Source: CAINVV01 sp963663675 (lineage in GTDB: Bacteria > Bacteroidota > Bacteroidia > Bacteroidales > Prolixibacteraceae). From it: a stretch of DNA of 64,000 nt. The translations under genes and the position numbers were made by a program. The DNA is taken from the NCBI GenBank assembly GCA_963663675.1, contig OY760498.1, positions 372,001 through 436,000 of the forward strand, in the 5' to 3' direction. The notes below the pieces were generated by a model, which worked only from the letters and a program-made list of their open reading frames with translations, searched no databases and was not told the origin of the DNA. This document shows positions 32,232 through 40,682 of this stretch, piece after piece; the stretch's first letter is position 1; each line of letters starts with the position of its first letter.

Positions 32232-33863
32232 ATGAATTTCAAAGAGACTTTTATGAATGGCGAGCAGGGTTTATTTAAGCCTTCGACGCTGTCACCCATG
32301 CAAAAATTAGTTTTGCGCTTTGTGGTTATTGGCCTGATCTATTATGGATTTGCAGTGATCGAAGGGATGATCATGCGGATTTACCAGATCAGCCCAATTG
32401 CAGCTATTCCTGACTACCAATACTTCGCCATCTTAACAGCACATCCTTTGGTAGGTATTTTTGGTTCAACCTACTCCATTGTATTTGGGGCATTCCTGTT
32501 TCTTGTGCCATTTCTGATGAAAAAACCGTTGTGGAGCTTCAAGTTAGCTAATTGGACTTGCATCCTTATTGGAACGGGAACAATGATTTTTTGGTTAGCT
32601 GGTTTTATCACACATTATGCTCCGCTCTATACGCTCTACTGGCCCCTCCCTGCTGATTTTAGCCAATTCAATCCACTGGGAGGAACCATCTTTGTAGCGG
32701 GAATTGCGATTGTCATGCTGGGCACTGTATTCTTTGTTATCAATATTTTCAAAACAATCGTTTATACTCCGGAAGGCTGGGAGAAGCAACCTTCAAAAGC
32801 CCTGTTTCTGTCAGCCATGGGTCTTAGTGGGATGACCAATATGTTCCGTAAAAAGGAAAATCAAAAGGAGCACCTGGTTTCGTTGCCTGTTGCGGCTATC
32901 GCAAGGGGAACCGTTGATACGGCGCTCAATGCAGGGATCATACTCTTTACCGGCGTCCTGATACTGGTTTATCTCATTTCGCATCAGCTTGGGTTCGACC
33001 TTAAAAATAGCGCTGTGGATGCATTGCTTTATAAAAACTGGTTCTGGTGGGGATTAGATTTAATTGCAGATGGATTGGTTTTGATTTTTGTGGCCGGGAC
33101 CTGGTATTTGTTGGCAATGCTTATCACGGGTAAAACGCTGTTTATGCAAAATATTGCCAGAGCCGCACTTTTACTCGAATTGGTCGTATCCTGGACAGTA
33201 TGGTCACACCATTTAATGTCAGACCAGGCACAGCCCGGATTCCTGAAGGTGGCCTCCGGCGAAATGGTGACAGCATTTGAATTGATTACCCAGGGACTTG
33301 CCTTCTTCATTACATTAGCTACCCTATGGAGTGCCAGGCCGCTTAAAATGACCAATCCTTTGAAGTTTTTATTGGGTGGTTTATTGGGCTTTGGATTGGC
33401 AGTTCCCGCTGGAATTATGCAGGCCGATTTGGGTTTGAACCGTATTTTACACAATACACAATGGATCATTGGTCCGCATGTTCACGTAGCTGTGCTTGTA
33501 GGTCTGACAATGACGCTCTATTCCGCCATTTACATCCTTTTCCCCATAGTAACCAATGGGGCAAAACTTTACAGCCAGAAGCTAGCGAATTTCCATTTCT
33601 GGGCACACCTCATCGGAGGAATCGGCATGGGGGCCTTCATGGGAATGGCCGGATTAAAAGGGATGCTGAGAAGGACCATTTATTTGAACGGTGAGTTCAA
33701 CCTCTACATGATTCTGGCAGGAATCTGCGGCAGTTTGTTGCTCCTCGCCTTTTTGGCCTTCTTCTACAATATTGTTATGAGTGTCGGACTGAAGGGGGTA
33801 ATAGGAATCTTTACACCATCAAAACTGGATGAGAACGTACTGGTTCCTGAGGCTGAGAAATAA
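32232..33863 (+). CDS. Heme-copper oxidase superfamily subunit I, NO reductase-like
   Basis: A 543-residue integral membrane protein with 12-14 predicted helices. Heme ligands are visible: His71 (L-T-A-H-P-L), His416 and His418 (G-P-H-V-H-V). The His-His pair for the second metal is at 326-327 (W-S-H-H-L). The third metal ligand, usually His, lies in W-W-G-L-D-L-I-A-D-G at 272-281. Aligned on cNOR (W-W-V-V-H-L-W-V-E-G), Asp276 occupies the His position and Asp280 the catalytic Glu position. This matches noncanonical NO reductase families better than an O2-reducing oxidase. It is encoded with a CuA-less subunit II, an Rrf2 regulator and NO-stress proteins. An unusual oxidase remains possible. 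Confidence 0.78.
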   Translation: MNFKETFMNGEQGLFKPSTLSPMQKLVLRFVVIGLIYYGFAVIEGMIMRIYQISPIAAIPDYQYFAILTAHPLVGIFGSTYSIVFGAFLFLVPFLMKKPLWSFKLANWTCILIGTGTMIFWLAGFITHYAPLYTLYWPLPADFSQFNPLGGTIFVAGIAIVMLGTVFFVINIFKTIVYTPEGWEKQPSKALFLSAMGLSGMTNMFRKKENQKEHLVSLPVAAIARGTVDTALNAGIILFTGVLILVYLISHQLGFDLKNSAVDALLYKNWFWWGLDLIADGLVLIFVAGTWYLLAMLITGKTLFMQNIARAALLLELVVSWTVWSHHLMSDQAQPGFLKVASGEMVTAFELITQGLAFFITLATLWSARPLKMTNPLKFLLGGLLGFGLAVPAGIMQADLGLNRILHNTQWIIGPHVHVAVLVGLTMTLYSAIYILFPIVTNGAKLYSQKLANFHFWAHLIGGIGMGAFMGMAGLKGMLRRTIYLNGEFNLYMILAGICGSLLLLAFLAFFYNIVMSVGLKGVIGIFTPSKLDENVLVPEAEK

Positions 33864-33893
33864 CTACCCCTTCGGTTCATTTTATAAAAATAT

Positions 33894-33935
33894 ATCAGGC
33901 CATCTCAGCGCGTTATGAAGATGGTCTGATTTTTA
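33894..33935 (+). terminator. Rho-independent terminator after the NO reductase-like genes
   Basis: ATCAGGCCATCT (33894-33905) pairs with AGATGGTCTGAT (33919-33930) with one wobble, followed by TTTT. It sits 30 bases after the subunit I stop. Confidence 0.8.
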
Positions 33936-33954
33936 AATAGTAGTATTTACATAA

Positions 33955-33989
33955 AAAGACAATGTAGTCTTTTATTAATTTTATCTTTG
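33955..33989 (+). promoter_or_regulatory. Promoter with operator-like dyad before the ScdA remnant
   Basis: AAAGAC (33955-33960) and GTCTTT (33967-33972) form a perfect dyad with a 6-base spacer. TATCTTTG at 33982-33989 is a good Bacteroidota -7 box, so the dyad overlays the -33 area, a repressor-like layout. Confidence 0.5.
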
Positions 33990-34013
33990 AGCCATACCAT
34001 AAAACACAAAATC

Positions 34014-34708
34014 ATGGATAGGATAAAATATAGAGAATTGGCTATAGGAGATAAAGTTGCTAACTATTTCAGGGCAGCAACAATATTTAGTGAATCGGGA
34101 ATCAACTTTTGATGTGGTGGCAAAATATCGTTGCACGTGGCATGTAATGAAAAATTTATCAATCCGGAAGGATTGGTGACATCACTGAACGAACTTCAAA
34201 AGCAACCCATTTCTCCATCTCGAAATTTTAACAACTTGTATCTTTTATTCCTGACAAATTATATTATCAGTACCCATCACGAATGTTAATATAAATCATT
34301 ATCAGAACTGGTTTTCTATACCCAAAAATTTGCAACGTTCATGGCCTAAACCATCCGGAACTGGTTGAAGTAGCCACTCTTTTTGCCCAGGTAAACGAAG
34401 AGCTCTTGCAACACCTGCAAAAAGAGGAGGAGGTGCTTTTCCCTGCTATCAAAGTGGCTATGACAGGAGATTCCCTGGAAGCCATGAAGACCATCGCTTC
34501 GGAGATAAGCCGTATGAGCAGCGAACACGAATTTGCCGGGGGCGCAATAGACCGCATCAGTGTGCTGACTAATAATTACAGCTTGCCCGAAGATGCCTGC
34601 AACACCTACGAAGTAACCTTGAAGCTATTGAAACAGTTTGAGGAGGATTTGCACATACATGTACATTTCGAGAACAACATCCTATATCCCAAAGCATTGC
34701 GACTTTAA
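34014..34708 (+). pseudogene. ScdA/RIC (YtfE-like) di-iron Fe-S repair protein, broken
   Basis: Reading from ATG 34014 gives D-K-V-A-N-Y-F-R-A-A-T-I-F-S-E-S-G-I-N-F, then TGA (34110-34112), then C-G-G-K, where the family has F-C-C-G-G. Further on are T-H-H-E-C and a TAA (34287-34289), then a -1 frameshift near 34330. The C-terminal hemerythrin half is intact in the other frame from about 34340 (H-L-Q-K-E-E-E-V-L-F-P, S-S-E-H-E-F-A, H-I-H-V-H-F-E-N-N-I-L-Y-P). The total length fits a normal 230-240 residue protein. Three lesions mean it is a pseudogene; the C-terminal 101 residues could still be made from ATG 34406. Confidence 0.82.
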
Positions 34709-34763
34709 AGAGCAAGGAGACCGGACGAGTGGTCTCTTGCCTGAAATTTGTATCTTTAATCCC

Positions 34764-35969
34764 ATGTCGGAATTTATCAACAATAACCAGCAACGCCTGG
34801 AAGATCTCTCTGATTTTGCCTATGGACTTCTGCAAAGCGGGGAGGGCCGCCGTCTCTTTGACAAACATAAAACTACCATTGAATCAGTTACACCGGCAGA
34901 AACCATGCAGGTACTGGACAAAATGCTCACGGACGGGCTACCGGTTTCAACTGTCAAGCCAATTGTCGGGAAAATAATCAATTCGTTTTATAAATCGCTT
35001 AGCAGTCAGCAATGGGAAAAACCGGGAGAAAACCACTTTCTTACTTTTCTGATGCGCGAGAACCGCGATGCGGAGAAAATAATGGCTGAGATAAAGGCGG
35101 TTGCCAAATTGCTGTTCAGCAAGGATGTATCGGTTTCAGCCAATCTTACTGCCTCGCTTCTTCAGCTTATCGTAAGGCTGAAATTGTACGAGCTTCATTA
35201 TATTAAGAAGGATAATATTCTCTTTCCTTACATTGAAAAGGCCTTTCCCCAATACCGGTGTTTGCAGTTGATGTGGTCGTTCCACGACGACTTCCGCACT
35301 AGCATCAAATATCTTGAACAGCTGCTGCTTCCCGAGCATCCTGATAAGGAATTATTAACCAAAGAATTGGGGAAACTGTTCTTCGTTGTGATGCCAGTCA
35401 TTTTCCGCGAGGAACAGATCGTCTTCCCGGTAGCATACAGAGCCATTCCAAGTGAAGAGTGGGATGAAATGATGCGACAGAGCCTAGAAATTGGATGGTG
35501 TTACATTGACCCTCCTTCTGTAAACACTAAAACTAGTGTCTCACTCAAGGGCCCTGAAAATAGGGTAAATTTGGGTTCAGGATCACTTACTCCCGAACAG
35601 CTGATCCTTCTGTTCAACAACCTGCCAGTAGATATTACCTTCGTGGATGAAAACGATGAAGTATCTTTCTTTTCGGAGGTCAAAGAGCGAATATTCCCCC
35701 GTTCCAAAGCCATCATCGGTAGAAAGGTGCAAAATTGCCATCCACCTGAAAGTGTCCATATTGTCAACGAAATAGTGGACGCCTTCCGGCAAGGTAAGAA
35801 GGATTATGCAGATTTCTGGATCCAGTTCAGGGAGCGCTTTGTCCTGATCCGCTACTATGCCCTCCGTGACGGGAATGCTACATATAAAGGGACCATTGAG
35901 GTTACTCAGGATGTAACAGGAATACGTAATTTGAAAGGAGAACGAAGACTGCTCGACTGGGAAAATTAA
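34764..35969 (+). CDS. DUF438 / hemerythrin-like / PAS domain protein
   Basis: About 401 residues from MSEFINNNQQ (34764); the longer frame to 34638 overlaps the ScdA remnant and is unlikely. An N-terminal DUF438 region (residues 5-70) is followed by a helical hemerythrin-like section (E-L-H-Y-I-K-K-D-N-I-L-F-P-Y, S-F-H-D-D-F-R, R-E-E-Q-I-V-F-P) and a PAS_10-like C-terminus (L-P-V-D-I-T-F-V-D-E-N-D-E-V-S-F-F, G-R-K-V-Q-N-C-H-P-P-E-S-V, G-T-I-E-V-T-Q-D-V-T). This family often lies with ScdA/RIC and Rrf2 genes and is thought to sense or buffer NO or iron stress. An imperfect hairpin follows at 36030-36066. Confidence 0.82.
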   Translation: MSEFINNNQQRLEDLSDFAYGLLQSGEGRRLFDKHKTTIESVTPAETMQVLDKMLTDGLPVSTVKPIVGKIINSFYKSLSSQQWEKPGENHFLTFLMRENRDAEKIMAEIKAVAKLLFSKDVSVSANLTASLLQLIVRLKLYELHYIKKDNILFPYIEKAFPQYRCLQLMWSFHDDFRTSIKYLEQLLLPEHPDKELLTKELGKLFFVVMPVIFREEQIVFPVAYRAIPSEEWDEMMRQSLEIGWCYIDPPSVNTKTSVSLKGPENRVNLGSGSLTPEQLILLFNNLPVDITFVDENDEVSFFSEVKERIFPRSKAIIGRKVQNCHPPESVHIVNEIVDAFRQGKKDYADFWIQFRERFVLIRYYALRDGNATYKGTIEVTQDVTGIRNLKGERRLLDWEN

Positions 35970-36071
35970 CTTACCTTAGAAATAATGAATAGCTTAGTTT
36001 GTGCTATGAGTTGTTCTATGAAAAATTGAACATCTTAATCCCTTAACAATTGGGGAAGTTAAGAGATTGTT

Positions 36072-36213
36072 ACGCCTCCATCCCAAATGAGGAACGGTCA
36101 GTCCCGTGATTATATCGGCCAAATGATGGGACACAGTAATTCTGTGGTCCGAACATTATCTCTCAAGCATTGATACAGAAAGGACTTTTAGGATTAATCA
36201 GTCGTTGATGTGA
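36072..36213 (+). pseudogene. Degraded copy of the integrase 3' end
   Basis: From about 36110 the sequence encodes I-G-Q-M-M-G-H-S-N-S-V-V, then after a frameshift E-H-Y-L-S-S-I-D-T-E-R-T-F-R-I-N-Q-S-L-M and stop. This matches the last 35 residues of the integrase at 29863-31071, with several substitutions. Upstream of 36110 similarity fades. With the intact gene's end at 31071 it brackets the NO module, and probably marks a second, lost integrase of a neighbouring element. Confidence 0.8.
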
Positions 36214-36270
36214 CCGGGTATTGTTGGGAATGTACCCTTGTTCACCAAATACATACAATTCTCCAAACCT

Positions 36271-36300
36271 TTTGGTTCAATCATTGGGAGTATTATAAGG
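36271..36300 (+). repeat. 30-bp direct repeat, left copy of the hydrolase module
   Basis: Begins TTTGGTTCAAT and ends GGGAGTATTATAAGG. The right copy at 44368-44397 matches 27 of 30 positions in the same orientation. The pair encloses the esterase/hydrolase operon and its AraC regulator, and could be attachment or target-site remnants. Confidence 0.7.
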
Positions 36301-36354
36301 CGGTCGATTATCATCATCTGAATTCGTCGAATACAACGAAAAATATCAGAAAAT

Positions 36355-37701
36355 TCATTTAGCAACTTTCACACACAGCAACCGGCTCTGATCGCGGATC
36401 AGCAGTTTACCGTCAGCGAGAGCTATGGGTGCCCAATTCTGGGTTGATCCCCCAAAATTGGTCATGCGGTTGCTGGTGTTCACACCCCCCGGTTTTAGTA
36501 TTTCTGCCGAGGTTAGTGGTTTGAAGGCAGTCGGATCCGGCTCGATCAGGAATAACTTGTTGGCACCGTCAGTAGCCAGGATCAATCCATCCGCCAGAAT
36601 CATGCTGCCCTTGTTAAAACTGGGTTCGCGCTTCGTTTTCCACATGATCTTCCCATCCATATCCATGCAAACCAAACCATCTTTCTTGCTGTTGGTTCCA
36701 AATTGCGCATAGAAATAACCATCGACCAACAGGGGTGGTTTTGTTTGGTCACCAAATTCATTGTGCCTGAAGAGTTCGGTAACTATGTAGGTTTTATCCG
36801 CATTCTTCTCAACTTTGATCATCATACATCCTAGCTCATACCCTCCTACGGCCAGCAATTTATTGTTTCCGGCCTCCACCACATTGGCTACCGAAATATG
36901 GCATTCCCAGTTATTGTAATCCCATAGAACTTTTCCAGTAAGCGGTTCAATGCCAATTATCTTACCCAGGGTTTTTTCCGCTCCCGGATGTCCGAACGGG
37001 TTGGTGGAGGAAGTTACCATCACTACCTGCTCTTCACCGGATATCTTTACCAAAGATGGACTTACATAGGTCTCATTTCCCAAATTCGGGGTTTTCCAAA
37101 CGATTTCACCGGTCAGTTTATGGTAGGCAACCAGTCCGGCTTCGGGTGCATGGGAGGATACTATGACCAGATTTCCATAAATAAGCGGACACTGCGAGAT
37201 GGCCCAGATGGGCAACTGGGTTCCGCCAAAGCCGGTCCAGATATTCTTGTGCCATACCAGTTTTTGTGATTTGCGATCCATGCAGAACAAATCACCTAAA
37301 GCACCACAGGCGTACACGTAATCTCCGTCAACGGCCGGTACGCTTCTTGAACCGGGGAAAGGGCAGCTTCCCGGCGATTTAACTGTATGGCTCCAAAGCT
37401 CTTTCCCTGTTGCAAGCTCGAAACTTCGCATAATATCCCCGATGCTGTCTAATCGGTCCAGCAGGTAGACGTTGCCATCCTTCACGACCGGCCCGCCATA
37501 TCCGATCCCAATGTCGGCGGTCCACAAAATTTCGGGACCGCTTTCGGGCCACGAACGAAGCAGATTCTTCTGCGGAGAGGTACTGTTTCGCTCGGGTCCA
37601 AGAAACTGGGGCCAGTCCTGGGCAAGTACTCTGTTTGATAATGCCATCAGCAACAATGCCGATGCGAATACCAGTCTGTTTTTCATCCTTTTACTCTTCA
37701 T
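36355..37701 (-). CDS. Secreted PQQ-like beta-propeller protein
   Basis: 448 residues with signal peptide (about 8-27, ending V-L-A-Q-D-W-P-Q-F). Repeated propeller blades of the PQQ/quinoprotein type are visible, such as G-Y-G-G-P-V-V-K-D-G-N-V-Y-L-L-D, F-E-L-A-T-G-K-E-L-W, Y-H-K-L-T-G-E-I-V-W-K and L-T-G-K-V-L-W-D-Y. The W-P-Q-F-L-G-P-x-R-N start is typical of this family. Whether PQQ is bound is uncertain; many members are structural. It is the last gene of a minus-strand run of hydrolases. Confidence 0.85.
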   Translation of the reverse strand: MKSKRMKNRLVFASALLLMALSNRVLAQDWPQFLGPERNSTSPQKNLLRSWPESGPEILWTADIGIGYGGPVVKDGNVYLLDRLDSIGDIMRSFELATGKELWSHTVKSPGSCPFPGSRSVPAVDGDYVYACGALGDLFCMDRKSQKLVWHKNIWTGFGGTQLPIWAISQCPLIYGNLVIVSSHAPEAGLVAYHKLTGEIVWKTPNLGNETYVSPSLVKISGEEQVVMVTSSTNPFGHPGAEKTLGKIIGIEPLTGKVLWDYNNWECHISVANVVEAGNNKLLAVGGYELGCMMIKVEKNADKTYIVTELFRHNEFGDQTKPPLLVDGYFYAQFGTNSKKDGLVCMDMDGKIMWKTKREPSFNKGSMILADGLILATDGANKLFLIEPDPTAFKPLTSAEILKPGGVNTSNRMTNFGGSTQNWAPIALADGKLLIRDQSRLLCVKVAK

Positions 37702-37782
37702 TGGTGAGGTGATTTATAAAATTTGATCATGAATTATTCTGTTCCTGGAGCGGAATAGGATTTTGCTTCCACTAAAGGTACA

Positions 37783-38271
37783 TTATTTTGTGGATCGATG
37801 GTATTCTTCATCAGTAACCGGACCTGACCATACTGCACCCCCTTTGTCTGTACTCAGGGTCATGGCGATGTGCGATAATCCGCTGTCGGGCGCTGCACCG
37901 TGCCAGTGCTCCACACCCGGTGGAATTTTTACGATATCGCCCCTCTGAATGAATTGTGCGGGCTTGTCCCTCTCCTGATAAAAACCCCTTCCTTCAGTTA
38001 CAAGGAGTATTTGTCCTCCCGGATGCTTGTGCCAATTGGTTCTTGCTTTGGGTTCGAAGGTCACGTTGCCCATTGAGGTGTGGTAGATACTGTCATCGGT
38101 TACAAGCATTTGAAGCCACACCGATCCTGAAAAATTGCGATTGGTAATTTTTTCTCCTTTGGGAAATAATGTCCCCGCATTTTGTTCCCTGGCCGAATCA
38201 GGTTGCCCGGAGGCGGAGGCAACCACCAAAATCGTCAGGCAGCAGAGGCTTAATTTTATGATGGTATTCAT
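37783..38271 (-). CDS. Secreted cupin protein, paired with CMD-family protein
   Basis: 162 residues with signal peptide (1-22). The cupin motifs are strong: H-K-H-P-G-G-Q-I-L-L-V-T-E-G-R-G (motif 1) and P-P-G-V-E-H-W-H-G-A-A (motif 2), with His and Glu/Gln metal ligands. It begins 21 bases after the CMD-like gene ends. Cupin/CMD pairs are common and are linked to lactone or quinone chemistry, or annotated as hydroxynitrile-lyase-like. No specific reaction can be fixed here. Confidence 0.82.
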   Translation of the reverse strand: MNTIIKLSLCCLTILVVASASGQPDSAREQNAGTLFPKGEKITNRNFSGSVWLQMLVTDDSIYHTSMGNVTFEPKARTNWHKHPGGQILLVTEGRGFYQERDKPAQFIQRGDIVKIPPGVEHWHGAAPDSGLSHIAMTLSTDKGGAVWSGPVTDEEYHRSTK

Positions 38272-38292
38272 GTTGGTATCTTGTTCGTTAAA

Positions 38293-39045
38293 CTATCGCC
38301 GGTTTTTAAGTACTTCATTCAAAACTGCCAGGGCATCCGTAGCCTCCTTTTCTCCTACCGTGGATTTTATGATTTCCACAAATTCATTCAACTGTGCCGG
38401 TGTGAAACCCACATTGAGTGAAATGGCCAGGTGACTCCTGAGCATGGGCTCTACCCCACCAATGGTAGTTAGGACAGATATTGTGACCAGTTCGCGTTGC
38501 GCATAGGTCAGGATGTCCCTTTCGAAAATATCGGCAAACAGGTGCTCCTTCAGAAAGGTGTCCATGACCGGGGCGAACGCCGAATAACCGGACAATGGCC
38601 TGTCCTGCGGCGCTTTTGTGAGTTCACCCAAGACCTTTTTACCCCGTTCGTATTTGGATGGCTCTGCCGGAATTTGTGAAGCCTCGGCACCTACATTGTC
38701 ATTGATTCCCTTTGCCTTGCGCTCATTCAATACCTCCATAAAGGTCTGTAACCCACGGATGCTTCTCGGAAACCCACAATAGGCGTAGAGATGAACCAGT
38801 ACTTCTTTAATCTGGTTGATGGTAAGACCGGCATCAAGTCCAGCATTTAGCGCTGTTTTTAGATTGGACAAATCGCCCTTTGAAGTGAATGCAGCAATAG
38901 GAATGATGCCTTGCTGTTTTGCGGTTAATGATTGATTGGTATTCATTTCATTTTGTGCCTTAAGATGAAAGGATAGTAAACCAATTGCAACAACCGTAAT
39001 CAAAAATTTTCCGACTGCTGTTTTTTCTAACTTCTTAAATGCCAT
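38293..39045 (-). CDS. Secreted carboxymuconolactone decarboxylase (CMD) family protein
   Basis: About 250 residues from MAFKKLEK (39045), with a signal segment ending S-F-H-L-K-A-Q. Two CMD domains are visible: residues about 47-110 (G-D-L-S-N-L-K-T-A-L-N-A-G-L-D-A-G-L-T-I-N-Q-I-K-E-V) and 160-245 (R-E-L-V-T-I-S-V-L-T-T-I-G-G-V-E-P-M-L-R-S-H-L). The redox C-x-x-C of AhpD-type members is not seen, so a peroxidase role is unlikely. Its start overlaps the end of the esterase gene by 11 bases, showing operon coupling. Confidence 0.82.
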   Translation of the reverse strand: MAFKKLEKTAVGKFLITVVAIGLLSFHLKAQNEMNTNQSLTAKQQGIIPIAAFTSKGDLSNLKTALNAGLDAGLTINQIKEVLVHLYAYCGFPRSIRGLQTFMEVLNERKAKGINDNVGAEASQIPAEPSKYERGKKVLGELTKAPQDRPLSGYSAFAPVMDTFLKEHLFADIFERDILTYAQRELVTISVLTTIGGVEPMLRSHLAISLNVGFTPAQLNEFVEIIKSTVGEKEATDALAVLNEVLKNRR

Positions 39046-40666
39046 TTTGTTGTAGTTTATCTCCCCTATTAACAGCCTTTTCAATCACATCCAGTCTTGC
39101 CTTTCTCGGATCAGGCTTGCCGACTGGATTGCCATCTGATTGTACATCGAGGATTTCATTCTTTTGGAGAGTGTAAATGGGCCATTTCGGCACTCCTTCG
39201 CCATTGGGATCACCTGTTTTGGCGAAATTAACCCAATAAGCGTTCATCATTTTGGCCACGGCCTCGTCCTCCGGGGTAGGTTTTGACCCTGGACGTACGC
39301 CGAGGTTATCGAACACGAAGGATATATCGGTTCCGTGTCCTGGTCCAAACTTCATCCGCTCCTTCATGGCAGAGGGCACGTACGAGAAAAGAAAAATATA
39401 GGCCGGATCACCCACTGTGGCAAAAGAGGTGGCGGTGAACCGTGCAGGCTCTGCCCATACCTTGTCTGTGTTAAACATGGTGACTACCTCAGCGAACTCT
39501 TTGCTTCCATCAGGATCATAGGCAGCTCTTGCCTCTCCCTCCAATTCTCCAAAAAGTGAAAATAGCTCTTCCTTCGATTTACTGGGGTTCACAAAACCTC
39601 CACCTATCTCTGCACTGTTGTTACCAATCATTAGTGGAACGTGAGACTGCCTGCCAGCCTTGTAGGCACTTTCAGAAGTTTCGACAACCAGTTTTCCATC
39701 GAGTATTGGGCCTGCATAGATCCGCGGACCTCCCTGTCCATTGTTCTCCTGACCTCCGTCCACTAGCTCTTCAACTTTCATGGCACGCAGTTTGGCCAGT
39801 GCGGCCGCATCTGTGCCCTCGATTCCATGTTTACGGGCAAAGTTTATTCCAATGGTTTCTGCTGAAACAGGATAATATTGGCTTGCATTTTCCTTGTTGA
39901 TCGGCCTGCCGGTCAAAACACCATCCCGGCCGCCACCGGAATGGCTGATTGCCTTTTGGAAAAGCCCCTTTGCGGATGGAATGGACAGCAATGAATGTAC
40001 CGAAACGCCACCGGCAGAGAAACCGAAAATAGTCACGTTTTTAGGATCGCCCCCGAACTTGCCGATGTTCTGCTGCACCCACCTAAGTGCAGCGATCTGG
40101 TCCATAAAGGCGTAACTACCCTTGGGCTCTTCCGGGTGCTCCTTACTCAAGGCAGGGAATGCAAAATGACCGAGTCGCCCCAGGCGGTAATTGATGCTTA
40201 CCAGGATAACACCTTTCCTGGCAAATTGAATCCCTGAAGTGTTGCCGCTGCCTCCCACAAATGCGCCTCCGTGAATCCAAACCATGACCGGCAGTTTTGC
40301 ATTCCTCACACTCCCGGCAGGTCTCCAGATATTCAGAAACAGGCAATCTTCTGACGATCCCGCCTGAATGGTTCCGGGAGCAGCGCCCCATCCTGCCGCC
40401 GCACAACTTGCACCAAACTTGCTAGCATCAAGCTCCCCTTGCCATGCAACAACAGGTTGAGGAGGCCGCCACCGATATTCTCCAACCGGAGGTGCGGCGT
40501 ATGGAATTCCCTTGAAACTTTCGACATCTCCTTCTGTTGCACCGCATACGATGCCGGAAGCGGTGCTAACTTTCGGTGCCGCTCCAGGCGTTGTATTTAC
40601 ATCAGTTTGCTGTGCATGCAACCCTAAACTGATTAAGAGAACTAAACCTGATAATATTTTTTTCAT
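39035..40666 (-). CDS. Secreted type-B carboxylesterase
   Basis: About 543 residues from MKKILSGL (40666), signal peptide ending L-H-A-Q. Landmarks of the carboxylesterase/lipase type B family are S-E-D-C-L-F-L-N-I-W, the oxyanion H-G-G-A-F-V-G-G, and the nucleophile elbow G-F-S-A-G-G. The late catalytic His lies in F-G-P-G-H-G-T. It hydrolyses carboxylic esters, probably in the periplasm. It lies between an alpha/beta hydrolase gene upstream and the CMD-like gene downstream, all in one minus-strand run, and ends overlapping the latter. Confidence 0.9.
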   Translation of the reverse strand: MKKILSGLVLLISLGLHAQQTDVNTTPGAAPKVSTASGIVCGATEGDVESFKGIPYAAPPVGEYRWRPPQPVVAWQGELDASKFGASCAAAGWGAAPGTIQAGSSEDCLFLNIWRPAGSVRNAKLPVMVWIHGGAFVGGSGNTSGIQFARKGVILVSINYRLGRLGHFAFPALSKEHPEEPKGSYAFMDQIAALRWVQQNIGKFGGDPKNVTIFGFSAGGVSVHSLLSIPSAKGLFQKAISHSGGGRDGVLTGRPINKENASQYYPVSAETIGINFARKHGIEGTDAAALAKLRAMKVEELVDGGQENNGQGGPRIYAGPILDGKLVVETSESAYKAGRQSHVPLMIGNNSAEIGGGFVNPSKSKEELFSLFGELEGEARAAYDPDGSKEFAEVVTMFNTDKVWAEPARFTATSFATVGDPAYIFLFSYVPSAMKERMKFGPGHGTDISFVFDNLGVRPGSKPTPEDEAVAKMMNAYWVNFAKTGDPNGEGVPKWPIYTLQKNEILDVQSDGNPVGKPDPRKARLDVIEKAVNRGDKLQQNGI

Positions 40667-40682
40667 TTCGTTATTTGTTTGA

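Noticed and set aside
31654..33863. Ordinary cbb3- or aa3-type cytochrome c oxidase
   Set aside because: CuA ligands are replaced in subunit II, the usual W-x-x-H or H-P-E-V-Y ligand site in subunit I holds Leu-Asp, and the neighbours are NO-stress genes rather than oxidase assembly genes.
34110..34112. In-frame TGA at a conserved Cys of the ScdA motif as a selenocysteine codon
   Set aside because: The same frame has a TAA at 34287-34289 and a -1 frameshift near 34330, so the gene is broken anyway; no SECIS-like element was evident after the TGA.
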